From Achatina immaculata (Eukaryota > Mollusca > Gastropoda > Stylommatophora > Achatinidae), in NCBI GenBank assembly GCA_009760885.1, contig CM019716.1, positions 1,551,001 to 1,615,000 of the forward strand: a DNA stretch of 64,000 bases, written 5' to 3'. Below, in pieces: positions 32,401 to 44,477 of the stretch. Below the pieces are notes generated by a model. It had not been told where the DNA came from and did not search any database. It worked only from the letters and a program-made list of their open reading frames with translations. Within the stretch, counting starts at the first letter, position 1. Every line of letters starts with the position of its first letter. The position numbers and the translations under genes are program-made.

Positions 32401-32526
32401 AACAAATCTTTGAGATATACGTATTTATCTTCTGAATATGCTTCTGGTAACATACACGTACAACTCGTTTCTTAGCGAACTAGGTCGTATAATTATGTTC
32501 TCATTATCATTTCGTAGCCATTTATG

Positions 32527-32815
32527 GGGCCGTCTGGTTAGTCGAGTGGTTAGGCTCTCGGTTTACTAATCAGGTGGTACCGAGTTCAGTCCCAGCAGTA
32601 GGACCTTTTTCTGGTACACACTAAAAAGGCTCCGGGGTTCACCCAACCTCTAAAAATGGGTAAAAAAGAGAAAACTGGGAAGGTAAAGCGGCCAGGCGTG
32701 ATACTGACCACATCACACTTTCATGTGCCGAAGGTCACGGAAAATACGGGCCTAACACCGTATTCCCCAATATGCCTTAATGGCATGAAAATGGGAATTT
32801 TTACCTTTACCTATA
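32527..32815 (+). mobile_element. tRNA-derived SINE, copy 2, with 8-bp duplication
   Basis: A tRNA-like head with A box (ttagtcgagtggttaggctc) and B box (accgagttcagtccc) is followed by a body shared with the copies at 16036-16270 and 61575-62345. It is flanked by catttatg on both sides (32519-32526 and 32816-32823), a plausible target-site duplication. It would be transcribed by Pol III if active. Confidence 0.85.
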
Positions 32816-32823
32816 CATTTATG

Positions 32824-34018
32824 TAATACAATATTCTGTCTCTTATGAATAGTGCGCACTCACAATAGGAATATAAAGCTCCGAGATTTTTTTAAAAAAC
32901 TTATGTTTATGTCTGGGATAGAGAAATGCAACACAAAAAGGTAGGAAGTTAAAAAAAAAGATGTAAAAACTGGCACACCTTACAGTTTGGGGCTTCTTTC
33001 TTTCTTTACTGCCATACGTAAGAGGCAGAAAATAGTACAGAATATTAATAGAGGATATCTCCTCAGCGAACATTCTAGAGTAAATCTAATTCCCCACCCT
33101 GTCGACTTTATGACACAGAGATAGATTAGCTACTCCAGCCCAACGATTCTCTCTAGTACAGAAATAAACAGGAGAGGGTAACCGCCATCAATCACGAACT
33201 CACGTTTATTCCCCACCCCCACCCCCTCGTGCAACTAACGGGTGTATCTTACAGCTAGAGTACATGTATACAGCACATATTTGCAGCAGTGTGGCGACCA
33301 GAGAGGGAGGAGAAGTATGAGGAGAGGGGGGTGGGGTGAGAGATTTTGCCTCTTGCTGCTTCTATTTTTTTCTCTGATACCCGATCTTGCTCTCACCTGC
33401 TCTTCTTCTTCTTCTGTTCTTATCTGCACTGTTTATTTTCTGCCATTTCAGCACGACTTATTTCCCCTTGTATTTATGTTCTGCTTCTAGCATTTCCCAC
33501 TCCATGTCCAACCTCTCTTAACATAAATGTAAAAAAGTATCGTTCGGGAAAAGCTTTTCTATAATAACATGTCCAAAAAAAATGTTTGCGTACGATAATA
33601 ATGCTTTTCCCTACATTCTTTTATACATGAAAGCTACGTTCAAAAACTTTCCACTGACTGCGTATATTTTAAATGCAACATATTAAAACTATGTTTGTAT
33701 ATGGTTAGTTTATTAAGGAAAAAAATGTCTTAATACACCTGTCACAACATTATTGGCTAATCGTGTACCTGAGTTTGGATCTATCGTCTGTTAGAAAAGT
33801 CTCATAAAACAGGTCCCGGGTGGATACATAGACACTGCATAGTGGTCCTTGTAAATCTCAACAGAAACATGGGGAAAATGAGAAGAATAGGTCATTCAGC
33901 TGATACTTTCCATGCTTATCATAATCATCTAACCAGAGTAATAAAATGTTTGCAATGACAGCGGAACAAAATTACAGTTTTTTTTTTCTTTAGCCTCCAT
34001 GTAGACTAACAATTTCCT

Positions 34019-34054
<36 letters not shown>

Positions 34055-34153
34055 TGTTGATGTCATTTACTCATGTCCCTGTTGTGCTCTTCGTGAGCAG
34101 TGTTTTTTGTCTGATGAAATTGAAAGCCGAAGCGTTATACAAGTGTATTTCTC

Positions 34154-34185
<32 letters not shown>

Positions 34186-34219
34186 GCTTTCTCTCTCTCT
34201 CTCTCTCTCGCTCTCTCTC
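32824..34219. other. Intron sequence with GA/CT tracts, unassigned
   Basis: (GA)n at 34020-34050 and (CT)n at 34150-34220. No exon or element ends recognised. Confidence 0.45.
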
Positions 34220-34700
34220 AAGGTCCCTGCATACAGGCATAGAATATCATGTCCGTCCATATCCCTCGATCTCTTGTGCATCTCAACAGGTTTGTCACTG
34301 AGCATGTCCCGAGCCAGGATATCAGACCATCGAACCTCTTTTCTCTCTGTCTACCTCTGCCTCTTCTGCCTTCGATCTTCCCTGTTGCCAGTAGGTGCTT
34401 TAGCCCACCCCTCCTCCATACATGCCCCACAAATCTGGATTGTTCTCTGATCTTTGTTATAATTTTCCTTGTTTCTCTTTCAGAATTTCCTTGTTTTATT
34501 CTCTCGCTGTCCATGGTGCCTTCAGCTTTCTTTCTTAAGAACCACGTTTCAGCTGATTCCAGCCTTCTCTGTACTGACCGTCCAGGGTTCGCACCCATAG
34601 AACAGGTCTGGTTCAGTGTAACTTTGTAGCAGTCTCTTCCTGATTCTTATAGATAAACTTATTAATAAACTGATTACAAAGTATGGATTTCAGCTTGGAG
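34220..34700 (-). mobile_element. RTE-like LINE 3' fragment (family A relative)
   Basis: The minus-strand frame 34598-34218 contains [33 protein letters not shown] and a degraded terminal arm, aligning with the C-terminus of the 46625-48605 element. The region upstream to about 34700 aligns in another frame (FYGCEPW). It lacks a recognisable tetranucleotide tail and ends at a CT microsatellite. Confidence 0.8.
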
Positions 34701-35524
34701 AAGGAGGTCTTGGCTTGTGCAATTCTGCTTTTTCACTTTTGTGGTACATTTTAAATCCAATGTTAGCAAGATCAGAAACGTTAAACAATCTTTAAAAATA
34801 GCCCCTGCTTCTTTAACGGTTACATTAATTTAATTAATTTACATTTAACGCTTTCCAGCTATTATATACAGCTTAATCATATATAATTTGTAACGTTTTT
34901 TGAAACTGAAATGTAAACACTCTTCTAACAGTTTTTCCCTTTAGGTCGTAGGTTGTTGTCACAATCTGCGATAGACTTGCCAGAATTTAACAACGTGATT
35001 GACGGAATAAACAATAGGAAAAGATAATGGATGCGTAGATTATTAGAATATCCACGAATTTATTTTATGACATAAGCACCTGATGCAGTGGTAAAGTGTG
35101 TGGACAATGAGCAAATGTTTGTAAGTTCAGTTCCAGAGTGGCGATTTTTGTCTTTGTTTGTTGTGGTCTGGTACACCTTGATGTGTTTTTCAGAAACCAA
35201 AAATCAGATTTTATTTTTGTCTCCTCATATTTCACTGGTTGCAGCTAGTTTTTCCTAAAAAAATAAAAGGTAGAGCTATGCGATATTGTTCTGGAAACCC
35301 ATCTTCACTTACCCTGCTCTTCCAAACTGCTTTTATTTCTTTCATCCATCCGTGGGATGCCTTTGGTGATCAACAGAGTCATAGTACGTCTTGTGACATC
35401 TTGCGAGACCACAACAAATTCTCTCCACTTCTTACAATTTGCAGCCATCATTTGCCTGATGTTCCACTTGTGGTAGTGAGTGCCGTTTATCTCTGATTCT
35501 GCAGTTCCTCACTAGATTGTCTCT
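34701..35524. other. Intron sequence; possible SINE head at about 35086-35145
   Basis: The sequence gatgcagtggtaaagtg then, about 35 bp later, gtaagttcagttcc resembles A and B boxes, but no body shared with the other SINEs follows. The rest is unassigned. Confidence 0.35.
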
Positions 35525-35740
35525 GGTCGGCGTCTCTCTCTCCCCCTCTCTCTCTCTCCCCCTCTCTCTCTCTCCCTCTCTCTCTCCCTATCTCTCTCTC
35601 CCTCTCTCTCTATCTCTCTCTATATCTCTCTCCCTCTCTCTCCCTATCACTCTCTCTCCTTCTCTCTCTAACTCTCTCTCTCCCTCTTTCTCTCCCTCTC
35701 CCTCTCTCTCTCCCTCTCTCTCTCTCTCCCTCTCTCTGGC
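35525..35740. repeat. (CT)n-rich tract
   Basis: ctctctccc repeats of variable length, ending where the CR1/L2-like tail begins. Confidence 0.93.
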
Positions 35741-35830
35741 AGAATGTAAGACGGGCCTGCGTGCCCAATTCTTTACCCTTGAAAAATAAAGATTATTCAT
35801 TCATTCATTCATTCATTCATTCATTCTATC
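35741..35830 (+). mobile_element. CR1/L2-like LINE 3' tail, (ATTC)n type, copy 2
   Basis: About 70 bp appear identical to the tail at 29106-29180, followed by seven attc units. Both copies are 5'-truncated to almost nothing, and both are preceded by CT tracts. Confidence 0.8.
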
Positions 35831-36428
35831 TCTCTCTCCTTCTTTCTCTCCCTCTCTTTCTCTCCCCCCCCCCCCCCCCCCACTCGTCAGGTATCAATCG
35901 AATGACCGTTTTGGAGATATTTTCTTTGATCCGTCGGAAACATACGACCAATCCATTTCCAAAGTTTTTTCTTTTGGTTATAATTACATGCATGTTTTCG
36001 TGTTCTGGTTAGACAAGTAAATCTCAGTTATTTTTGTGGCCAGTAATTGTTCCAAAATTCTCTGAGGCGGAGAACGTGGAATGAGGATGAGTTTGCCGTT
36101 TCCTTGTTCCCCACAGAGAGTTATAGATGGCATACAACTTTAGGTTTTGCTTTCATCATCATCATCATCATCATCATCATGTTAGCGGACATGTTTTTCC
36201 ACAGATCTCGGTCCTTGATATTTTCCACAAGATCAGTTGTTCACTTTTTTGACTTTGCCAACGAACTGGACTGTTCATTTTTTTTCCCTCTTGATATTCC
36301 CCAACCTCTTTTCCCGGTTATCTTTCCTGCTGCTATGATATTTTCAAGCCCTCCCCTTTTACTTATACCTATGTCCAATGAATGATAATTTTTATTTGGC
36401 TTTATTTAATTGTTGAGAATAAGCTTTC
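35831..36428. other. Intron sequence with C-run and (CAT)n, unassigned
   Basis: A run of about 17 C at 35865-35881 and (cat)n at 36155-36182. Sequence after (cat)n resembles the 31015 segment noted above, possibly a minus-strand LINE 3' end with a (ATG)n tail. Confidence 0.4.
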
Positions 36429-36441
36429 ATGTAACGTAACT

Positions 36442-39103
36442 TCTTCTTCTTCTTCTTCTTCGTTCGCACTGTCTGTCTATATCTGCAGTCCTGTCTCTTG
36501 GATAAATTTCACTGTTTTTTGTAACTCATGTATGGAACCGTAGAGCTTATCTTCTTTAGTGGTTTCACTGGGCCAGTAATTATTTCTGTGTCTCGTAGTT
36601 GATGCAGTTCTGGAGGATATGTTCCACGGTTTGGGGCACCTGGGCACATGTACATAGATTAGTAGTACCAACCTTAAACTTTGTATACATATGACTTCGG
36701 AGTCGGCTGTGTCCTGTTCGGAGACGGAAGATGGTGACTTGTTCCTTTCTGTTTAGCATGTGATAGTCATCATGTGGTGGTGTTTGTGGCTTCCTGTAGG
36801 TTTTTATCATGCTTTTCTTCTGATTATAGGTGACTGGTATGTCTGGTTGCTCCATTTCAGTGCCCTCTTTGGCCAGATGGTCAGCTTTCTCATTGCCTGG
36901 TATCCCACAGTGGGAGGGAATCCATTGCAAAGTGACTCCATGTTGTAAGCCAATTTTTGACAAGGCATCCTTAAGGTCTGGTAGTTTGTTGCACTGAAGA
37001 GCCTCCAGTACTGATCTTGCATCTGTGAGAATTACTACAGGACATGTATCAATTCTGGAGTCTGATAGTTTTTCAACTGCAGCAAGAATTGCCCTAACTT
37101 CTGCATCAAAGTTGTTGCAGTATTTACCAGTGGGTATGGCAATCTTGTCAATGGTGTTGTTTGGATATTCAATATATGCTCCTGCCCCACCATTCTTTAT
37201 GGCATTATGTGCAGATCCATCTGTATACACACGTATCCAGGTGTCACATGGATATTTGTCATCTAGAACACTAAGTGTGGCTGTTGATCTTACAAGACTG
37301 CTCTGCATCTCACCATTCTGCACACCTTTCACTTCAGTCTGAATATTTATTTGTGTATAATCTGCTTCTTTCCATGGTGTATGCTCTGGTACAGATGATA
37401 ATGGAGTGACTACAGTTGGAAGGTCAGGTATCAGCTTACGCATACGCTTGGCCTGATGAATGAAGCTGCTTCTTTTAAGCCGTCCTAATGCCAAGTTATT
37501 GAATCTCTCCTTCAGGGGATGGCTTACAGAGCTAAGGAATTTTTCTCCCATGGTCATGACCTTTGTGTCTCTACGTTCCTTTAGCGGTTGAACACCAACT
37601 ATTTTCTGCATTTCTACTATTGGTGTGGACCTCATGGCACCTGTGATAATCCGTAGTGACTGATTTTGAACCTTGTCTAGATTATGCAGAGTAGTGTTTG
37701 ATGCTGTGCACCAAGATGTTGAGCCATATTCTAAATGTGGTAGAATACTTTGCTGATATACGTTCTTGAGGATTCTTTCACTAGCTCCCCATGTAGTCCC
37801 ACTCAATTTTCTTAATATGGCTAGTTTTCTTCTGGCTTTTGCTTCTGCACTGTTGATGTGTTGCTTCCAAGTCAGTTTTGAGTCAAGAGTCACTCCTAAG
37901 TAAGTGGGTTGGTTGTCCATCCTTAAGGGTATTTCATTTACAAAGATCTTACCTGCTTTCTGTTTAGATGAGAGGGTGAACAGAGTGGTGCTTGATTTCT
38001 CTGTGTTGATACTTACACACCATTTGTTTGTCCATGATGTCAAGATGTCTGCTGCTCTTTGGAGTCTCTGTGTAGCAACTGTCGCATATTCATCTGTACA
38101 CCACATGACCAGATCATCTGCATACAGTGCTGCTTTGATTCCATAGGGAAGTTCCTTGACCAGGTCATTAATGATACAAGGAATAGTGTAGGCGAAAGGA
38201 CTCCTCCTTGTGGTACACCGTGTCGCAGAAGTACTTTCTGGCTTTTGTGTCCATCCATTACTACTCTAGCTCTTCTATTGTGTAAATAGGACTTTATCCA
38301 GTTGTACAGTCTTCCATTCACATTGCAGTTTCTTAGTTTCCACAACAGACCTTTTTTCCATACTTTATCAAAGGCTTTCTTCAGGTCTATCCATGCTGCT
38401 AGTACAAGGTTTTTCTCTTGGAATGCATCCTCAATCTCTTGAGAGAGATAGGTCACTTGATCTTCTGTACTGTAGTACTGCCTAAATCCTGCTTGTTGTG
38501 GAATGAGAAGGTTTTCACTTTCTAGGTACCATTTTAGCCTCAGGTCAATGATGCGTTCCATCGTTTTGCATAGGCAGCTAGTGAGACTGATTGGCCTGTA
38601 GCTGGAGGCAGTATCACTGTTTTTCCCTGGTTTTAGCAGTGGTACCATGCTTGCTTCCTTCCAGATTTGAGGTAACTTACCTGTGCTCCAGCACATATTG
38701 AAAATATCCAACAGCTTTCCCATTGCTGCCATTCCCAGGTTCTTGATCATTTCATTGGACACTCCATCTGGTCCTGGTGATTTCCTTGGTTTCAGTTTAC
38801 TAACTGCTAGGTCTAACTCACTGCGTGTGATTGGTGCATCCATGACCTCCACTTTTCTGACTTGTTCCTCCTCTTTCTGTGGCTCGATGCGCACTGTACG
38901 CTCCTTCTCTGGATGGATATCAATGTTGCAGTCCTGTGCAAACATGTGAGCAAAGTGATCTGCTACCTGCTTACCTGTAAGAGTTTTCCCATCCTCTATT
39001 AGTGTAATCTTTGTACTTCTTCCAGTACTCTCATCATTTAACTGTTTGATTAGTTTCCACAGTTTCCTTCCATCCTTTTCAAAGTTTAGGGACTCTGTTT
39101 TCT
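36442..39103 (-). mobile_element. I-like LINE, 5'-truncated copy with 12-13-bp TSD
   Basis: This copy is flanked by atgtaacgtaact at 36429-36441 and 39104-39116. Its 3' end (minus strand) is gtgcgaacgaagaagaagaa. From there the minus strand carries a C-terminal arm, RNase H, and RT. It is truncated at ggactctgtttt, which corresponds to about 55445 in the full-length copy, so the endonuclease is absent. By eye it is near-identical to 52790-55445. I-like is inferred from the RT plus RNase H combination; Ingi- or Nimb-type clades are alternatives. Confidence 0.93.
36580..38945 (-). pseudogene. I-like LINE RT-RNase H, two small frameshifts
   Basis: The RT N-terminal part, frame 38945-38040 (301 codons), contains KPRKSPGPDGVSNEMIKN, SSYRPISLTSCLCKTMERI, WIDLKKAFDKVWKKGL (motif A) and HGVPQGGVLSPTLFLV. 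A 1-bp deletion near 38171 (tgatacaagg against tgaatacaagg in the other copy) shifts the frame just before the YADD box. The second frame, 38106-36580 (508 codons), carries the RT thumb and a complete RNase H: IRVYTDGSAH (Asp), DAEVRAILAAVEK (Glu), VILTDARSVLEAL (Asp) and WIPSHCGIPGNEKADHLAKE (His, Asp). A 2-bp deletion near 36595 cuts off the last about 35 residues. The protein would nick-prime, reverse-transcribe and degrade the RNA strand. Confidence 0.92.
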
Positions 39104-39116
39104 ATGTAACGTAACT

Positions 39117-40350
39117 AAATGTAGCTTCTTGTTCGACACCCTAAGGCAAAAGTTGGACTGCAAAGATACACCGGGAAGAGAAAACTGGACTGATGATAAT
39201 CCTGGACGTTGTAATGCTAAGCTGTTCTCCATCCTTTTCATCATCATGCTGTTTTCCAAACAAAATAACAATAATTAAGAAAACACCACAGCTTAGCGCT
39301 ACAGAGTGCGCGCAACAGCTCTTTGAAGAGCAGCATCGTCGGCAAGATTAGATTTAGAGATATCACGGGAAGAATTGGCGAAATCATCACGTGGCACATG
39401 CGCGACAAAACTTGCTTGTAACACTCCGCGTGGGAATATATCTTTAAAAAATGCCTTTAGATAAATATACAGAAGGAAAATGTTGAATACTGAATTAATG
39501 AATGCCCAAAATGACACGAATGCAATACGTAAGAAATAATGTTGTGTAAACAATGCAGAATGCTGAAACTATAACATTTCGGTGCCTGAATGGATGCCGA
39601 ATGAACTATTTTATCACGGCGCAAGGCGAAGATAGGAGAGGTTCATATAAATTCTTGCTCGTGGCGGCTGTTGCGCCAAAATTGTTTACTCACAGCCGCT
39701 GAAGAGAAGCCTTCCGCTTAGATAAATGAATGCCTGTTATTTGTTAGTATAAATATAACTCTTAGTTTAAAAGAATATTTTGTGGAGAGCTGGGAAGAGC
39801 AAATTTAACTGCTGATTTTAAATTCAGTTTAACTCTTTCGCTTCCACCACTGCTAAATATAGTTTATTTAATTTTGTCTTTCAAAAATATATTGTCAGTC
39901 TACCTATTACACGGGAGACATTTACCAGAACTTTCTTTTAGAGAGCAGTATCAACGGATGATAGGTAACCAAGACCTCATCTTACTTTCTTTATGTGCTG
40001 TATGGATATATGTTGTATCACGAGTATATGACGACAGATAATCATTCTGTGATGAAACAGGAAAGACCACGAGAGACAAAATAAGACAGGATGAAAAAAT
40101 GGAGCAGGGCAAAACATAACAAGTCTAGGCGGTATTACACTGACAAATTAAATTGTGATAAGCACAACAAAGCGAAAAATGACAAGTTTAGGCGCTATTA
40201 CACTGACAAATGAAGTCAAGATAAGCATAACGAGAATATATATATATATATAACAAAATACGACATGATGTAACGTCACAAAACAAAATGAGATTTGCAA
40301 ACACACACACAACAGTGAGGAAAAGACTAAAATAAGGCAGGATGTAAAAA
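39117..40350. other. Intron sequence, small duplication, unassigned
   Basis: At 40119-40230 a segment of about 62 bp (aggcg(g/c)tattacactgac) is present twice. A (TA)n of about 14 bp lies at 40238. Nothing else recognised. Confidence 0.45.
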
Positions 40351-41682
40351 TACGAGGGAAAGTCACTAAGTAACTCGCAAATGCCTGTTACAAAAAAAAA
40401 TATAAATGCGACAGTAATTTTAAAGCTTTTAATTTTTGAAACTACATTATTCCCCTATTTCTCAACGTAATCGCCACCAACATTGATACATTTGCCCCAT
40501 CGTGCAATACCCATGGCGAAATCAGAAGTCCGATTTCTGAACCACTTTTTTACTTCTGTTTCCACCTCTTCGTCACTCGAGAATCTTCTCCCGCCAAGGT
40601 GGTTTTTCAATGGACCAAACAGGTGAAAATCACTTGGAGCTAAGTCAGGACTATAGGGTGGATGTTCAAGAACTTCCCAACCCAACTGGCTAATTTTCTC
40701 TTGTGTTAACCGAGCCATATGTGGTCTGGCATTGTCTTGAAGGAGAAGCACACCTCTAGTCAGCAGACCAGGACGTTTTCTTCAAATTGCATCCCGTAGC
40801 ATCGACAGAACTTCACAGTACGATACAGAATTCACACTGTCACCATACTTCTGGAACTTGGTTAACAATACTCCTTGATAATCCCAGAACACTGTCAACA
40901 TAACCTTCCCCGCAGAAAGCGTAATCTTGAATTTTTTTTTTTTTTTGCGCATGGCGATAACAGGTGTTTCCATTGCATTGAGGCACGTTTTGATTCGGGT
41001 TGGTAGTGGTGCACCCACGATTCGTATCCAGTAATAATCCTTTGGAGCATGTCTTCACCTTCATGTGCGTAATGACAGATATGCTTCAATGACAAACCAA
41101 ATCGGTTCATTTTGTGTTCGTCATTCAGATGTCTGGGTACCCAACGTGAGCAAACTTTCAGAAAATTCAATTGCTCATGCATTATTCTTTAGGCTTAGCC
41201 ATGTGAACATCCGACTGCACTTGTTACACTGTCTATTGTTACTTGTCTATCAGCTCTGATAATCTCATTCACACGTTGCACAGTCACTTCTGTTGCAATC
41301 TGAACAGGACGGCCAAGTCGGACTTTGTCAACAATTTCGGTGCGTCCCTGAGAAAATTCTTTTACCCAGTTATAGACCGCTCTACGTGATAAACACTTTT
41401 CAGCATAAACTGTAATCATTTCCCTATGAATATCCTCAACTGAATGTCGTTTAGCCCACAAAAATCGCACTACACTTCTCTGTTCTTCTTTGGTACACAT
41501 TAACAGTTGGGTAGCAATTTTGTTATTGCTTTGCGCATGCACACGTAACTCCCAGAGCCCCCTACATACAATTATTATAAAGTTGGATGATGGTACTATC
41601 TAAGATATATTTAAATACTACCTGATAACTGCCACTGATAAAATATTTCAATTTGCGAGTTACTTAGTGACTTCCCCTCGTA
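40351..41682 (-). mobile_element. mariner transposon, complete ends, broken transposase
   Basis: Terminal inverted repeats of about 30 bp: tacgagggaaagtcactaag at 40351 and, in reverse complement, tacgaggggaagtcactaag at 41682, both continuing taactcgcaaa. TA at both ends is the target. Length is 1,332 bp, normal for mariner. The transposase is on the minus strand. Confidence 0.93.
40455..41542 (-). pseudogene. mariner transposase, inactivated
   Basis: Frames 41542-41195, 41182-40895 and 40751-40455 give, in order, an N-terminal HTH region (QRSVVRFLWAKRHSVEDIHR; LSRRAVYNWVKEFSQGRTEI), the WVPRHLNDEHK linker, GYESWVHHYQPESKRASMQW, and VLLLQDNARPHMA plus PPYSPDLAPSDFHLF. The second and third catalytic aspartates are present in the D34D mariner pattern, but the first, normally in a GDE(S/T)W motif, is Tyr here. 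A run of 14 T at about 40929-40944 (AKKKKN) causes one frameshift; another lies near 41190. It ends in the family-typical GDYVEK. Confidence 0.92.
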
Positions 41683-42489
41683 TTTACAGAGAAACATGAA
41701 AAATGATTAAAGAGAATGAGAGATAAACAGAAATGGATGTGATTATAGGAAGAACACACACATAGAACACACATACGTACACGCGCTACTAGACACACGA
41801 AGTGAGGTGAAAAGGCAAGACAAATTAGAATAGAACATTCCTGGACAAATTCTTTCTTTCTTTCTTTTTTTCTTTCTTTCTTTCTTTCTTTCTTTTTTCT
41901 TTCTTTCTTTCTTTCTTTTCTTCCAAAGAGCGCTCATTTTTGCTCGCCGTTATGCATCTTGCAGAGCACAACACGTTGGATTTCGTCTTGCACTTATCTT
42001 TTAGGGCCAAATCTGCCTTCCCACTGCCATGTCTGCTCTCTCTACCAGACTCTAAACTGTATCCAAGGACACTTCTGAGAAGGAGAATGCATCCATGGTT
42101 GATTATGATATGCCAACCCTCATGCAGACAACAATCAGGTATGGGTTACTGACTGGTATGTCATTCAACTTGAAGACTGCACCACCCCCCTCCCCCTCCA
42201 AATTCCCCTGCCTATAAAGAGAACAAACAGAAGGAAACATGCAAGACAAGATGAACGCACCAGACAAAGTTAAAAACAGGAGCATTCTAAACAGAATTGA
42301 GCATCTTTCTGATCTGAAATAAACACCTCCCATGGCGGCTGTAAGGTGTCACAAAACACTTTACCGTGTCTTAACGCTTCAAAACATTTGTACTACCCTG
42401 GATGTTACCTCACTGTAGCATACACGGGATTGAAGAATTTTACAGGTTCGAGAGAAAAAATAGAAGGGAGTTGTTTCCAAATGCAAATG
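41683..42489. other. Intron sequence with (TTTC)n, unassigned
   Basis: (tttc)n at 41852-41922 produces lysine/arginine-rich spurious frames. No gene or element end recognised in the rest. Confidence 0.45.
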
Positions 42490-42725
42490 TGGACGCATGT
42501 GGCGAAGTAGTTAGAACTATAATCTCTCACTGGAAAAGATCAATGGTTCGAATCTGCCCAGAGACATTCCAGTCAACTAGCCGTAGACATGAATATCTGG
42601 CTTCTTCCAGAGCTGGGGGGGGGGGGGGGAGAAGGCGGCCAGATGTATTGTTAGCCACGTCACTTTCTAGGGTGACGACATGTCGAGGAAAATATGGACA
42701 GTAAGACCAGGTTCCCCCCCCCCCC
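42490..42725 (+). mobile_element. tRNA-derived SINE candidate with G- and C-runs
   Basis: A box tgtggcgaagtagttagaac at about 42500 and B box ggttcgaatctgccc at about 42544 fit a tRNA-like head with about 35-bp spacing. The body contains a G13-14 run at 42606 and a C-run at 42713. The body is not shared with the other SINEs here. No duplication was found. Confidence 0.6.
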
Positions 42726-43030
42726 CATACCTCCATAAATTAACAGAGTTATAGCTTCAACACTTAACAAATGTGACATACGAGACAGCTAAAGTAATAA
42801 TCAAGGCCAGTTTCAGCAAATGGCCAGGGAAGCAGTGTCTAGCTCAACATACAAAAGACCACGGGAGTGGCCGAATCTGTGTCAAGCTATCTTTCTGACT
42901 GAAAGAAAGTTATTCTGCTCCTACTAGCCACCATTTCTGTGCTGTCAGGTTTCTCGCCAGGTGTCACGTTGACGAGGTCATCCTACCTATGAGGAGTTCG
43001 GAGCGTCCTTGAACTTGCCAAGAGTGGACT
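42726..43030. other. Intron sequence, unassigned
   Basis: Nothing recognised. Confidence 0.4.
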
Positions 43031-43042
43031 ACTGGTAACCCT

Positions 43043-43663
43043 CTTTTTCTTCTTCTTCTTCGTTCGCATATTAGCGATAATGCGTGTTACCCTGATTTTT
43101 GCGATGCGCCTTTTGGCTGGGTAACTCCGACTTCAGCACCTTTCCTTGCTAGGGCAGACTGTGGTCTTGCTCGGACTGCCATGAAGACAGTGTGGCTGGC
43201 CTGGCCAAAACTTTGTTTTCCAGCCTCTGGTGGCTGTATGTAAGTCCCTTCTCCATGTCAGATGGTTTGGAGACAGTTCCATAAAGACACTCTGACTTTG
43301 AGATGAGGAATCTGATGAGTGCTTCAACGATATCCATTCCCCGCCACCTATAGTCTGCTGGCTCTGTTTAGTTTACATCATTCTGATAGCCATTGTTGTA
43401 AAGACCCATAGGCGTGTCACGTCCTGGATTCATTGGTTTCACACCAGACTTCCCTCATCCCCGCCAGAGATCTCCATGTCCCCATCCGTCCACCAACCTG
43501 ACATTACATTTTACAAAAATAACAATTACAATTAGTGTTGATTGCTACAAGTTTCTGGGCTACAGAAGTAGGTCAGAGTTTTTAAGCAAACAGATCTATG
43601 CTCCCTGTCTCACAAACACTATGTTAAGATAAGTGTGCTCTTAACACACTTGTTCTCAGGGGG
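43043..43663 (-). mobile_element. Non-autonomous deletion derivative of the I-like LINE, 12-bp TSD
   Basis: This is flanked by actggtaaccct at 43031-43042 and 43664-43675. In element orientation it begins CCCCCTGAGAACAA, as the full-length copy does (CCCCTGGGAACAAC), runs collinear with the first about 595 bp of that copy, and then jumps at cgctaat directly to the terminal atgcgaacgaagaagaagaa. All endonuclease, RT and RNase H coding sequence is missing. The small 5' frame is also interrupted by a TAA. The intact TSD shows the derivative was inserted in this deleted form. Confidence 0.9.
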
Positions 43664-43804
43664 ACTGGTAACCCTGTAACGTGTACCTTTTTGTTTTGTT
43701 TTGTTTTGTTTTTAAAAGAGGATGAATTTTACCACCTGAGGGGAAACTTCGCACTGAAAGTCTTAAAATCTTGTTCGGATAACATCAGGTACAAGTACCT
43801 ACAA

Positions 43805-44477
43805 CAGTGCTTTCCAACATTTATTGAGCACGACCCTAAACCGGCAATGGTACATACCCCGCGACCCTAGATTAGCAGCTGTAAGTGACCCCAAGCCTAG
43901 ATCAGCACTGGTGATTGACCTGCGACCCTAGATCAGCAGCGGTAAGTGACCGTAGATCAGCAGCGGTAGGTGACCTTAGATCAGCAGCGGTAAGTGACCT
44001 TAGATCAGCAGCGGTAAGTGACCCTAGATCAGCAGAGGCAAGTGACCTTAGATCAGCAGCGGTAAGTGACCCTAGATCAGCAGAGGCAAGTGACCTTAGA
44101 TCAGCAGCGGTAGGTGACCTTAGATCAGCAGCGGTAAGTGACCTTAGCTCAGCAGCGGTAAGTGACCTTAGATCAGCAGCGGTAAGTGACCTTAGCTCAG
44201 CAGCGGCAAGTGACCTTAGATCAGCAGCGGTAATGAACTGCGACCTTAAACAATGTCAGGTGACCCATGACTTATGAAGGAGACACTGCAGTTTTACAAA
44301 AATGACCTAATTCTGTTTCTGAAACTTTACACCATGTACATTTGCCCTTAATCAGTTAAAAAATATGAATAAATGTCATTTCATAATAAAACGAAATTTA
44401 TCATAATATCTTCTCCAGACCCAACTCAAGAACCCCTGCAACCATAATCTGGGTCGCAACATGAAATTGGGAACTTG
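43805..44477. mobile_element. hAT-like element carrying a 24-bp array (tentative)
   Basis: The left sequence cagtgctttccaacatttat and the right sequence (reverse complement) gttcccaatttcatgttgcg, both followed by gaccc, resemble hAT termini with a cagtg start. The interior is largely the minisatellite. Right-end match is partial and no target duplication was confirmed. Confidence 0.4.
43860..44275. repeat. 24-bp minisatellite, about 16 units
   Basis: Unit gaccttagatcagcagcggt plus aagt, with ccct variants. A 120-codon plus-strand frame is an eight-residue repeat artefact. Confidence 0.93.

Noticed and set aside
43915..44277. 120-codon frame with RSAAVSDL repeats
   Set aside because: 24-bp minisatellite artefact.
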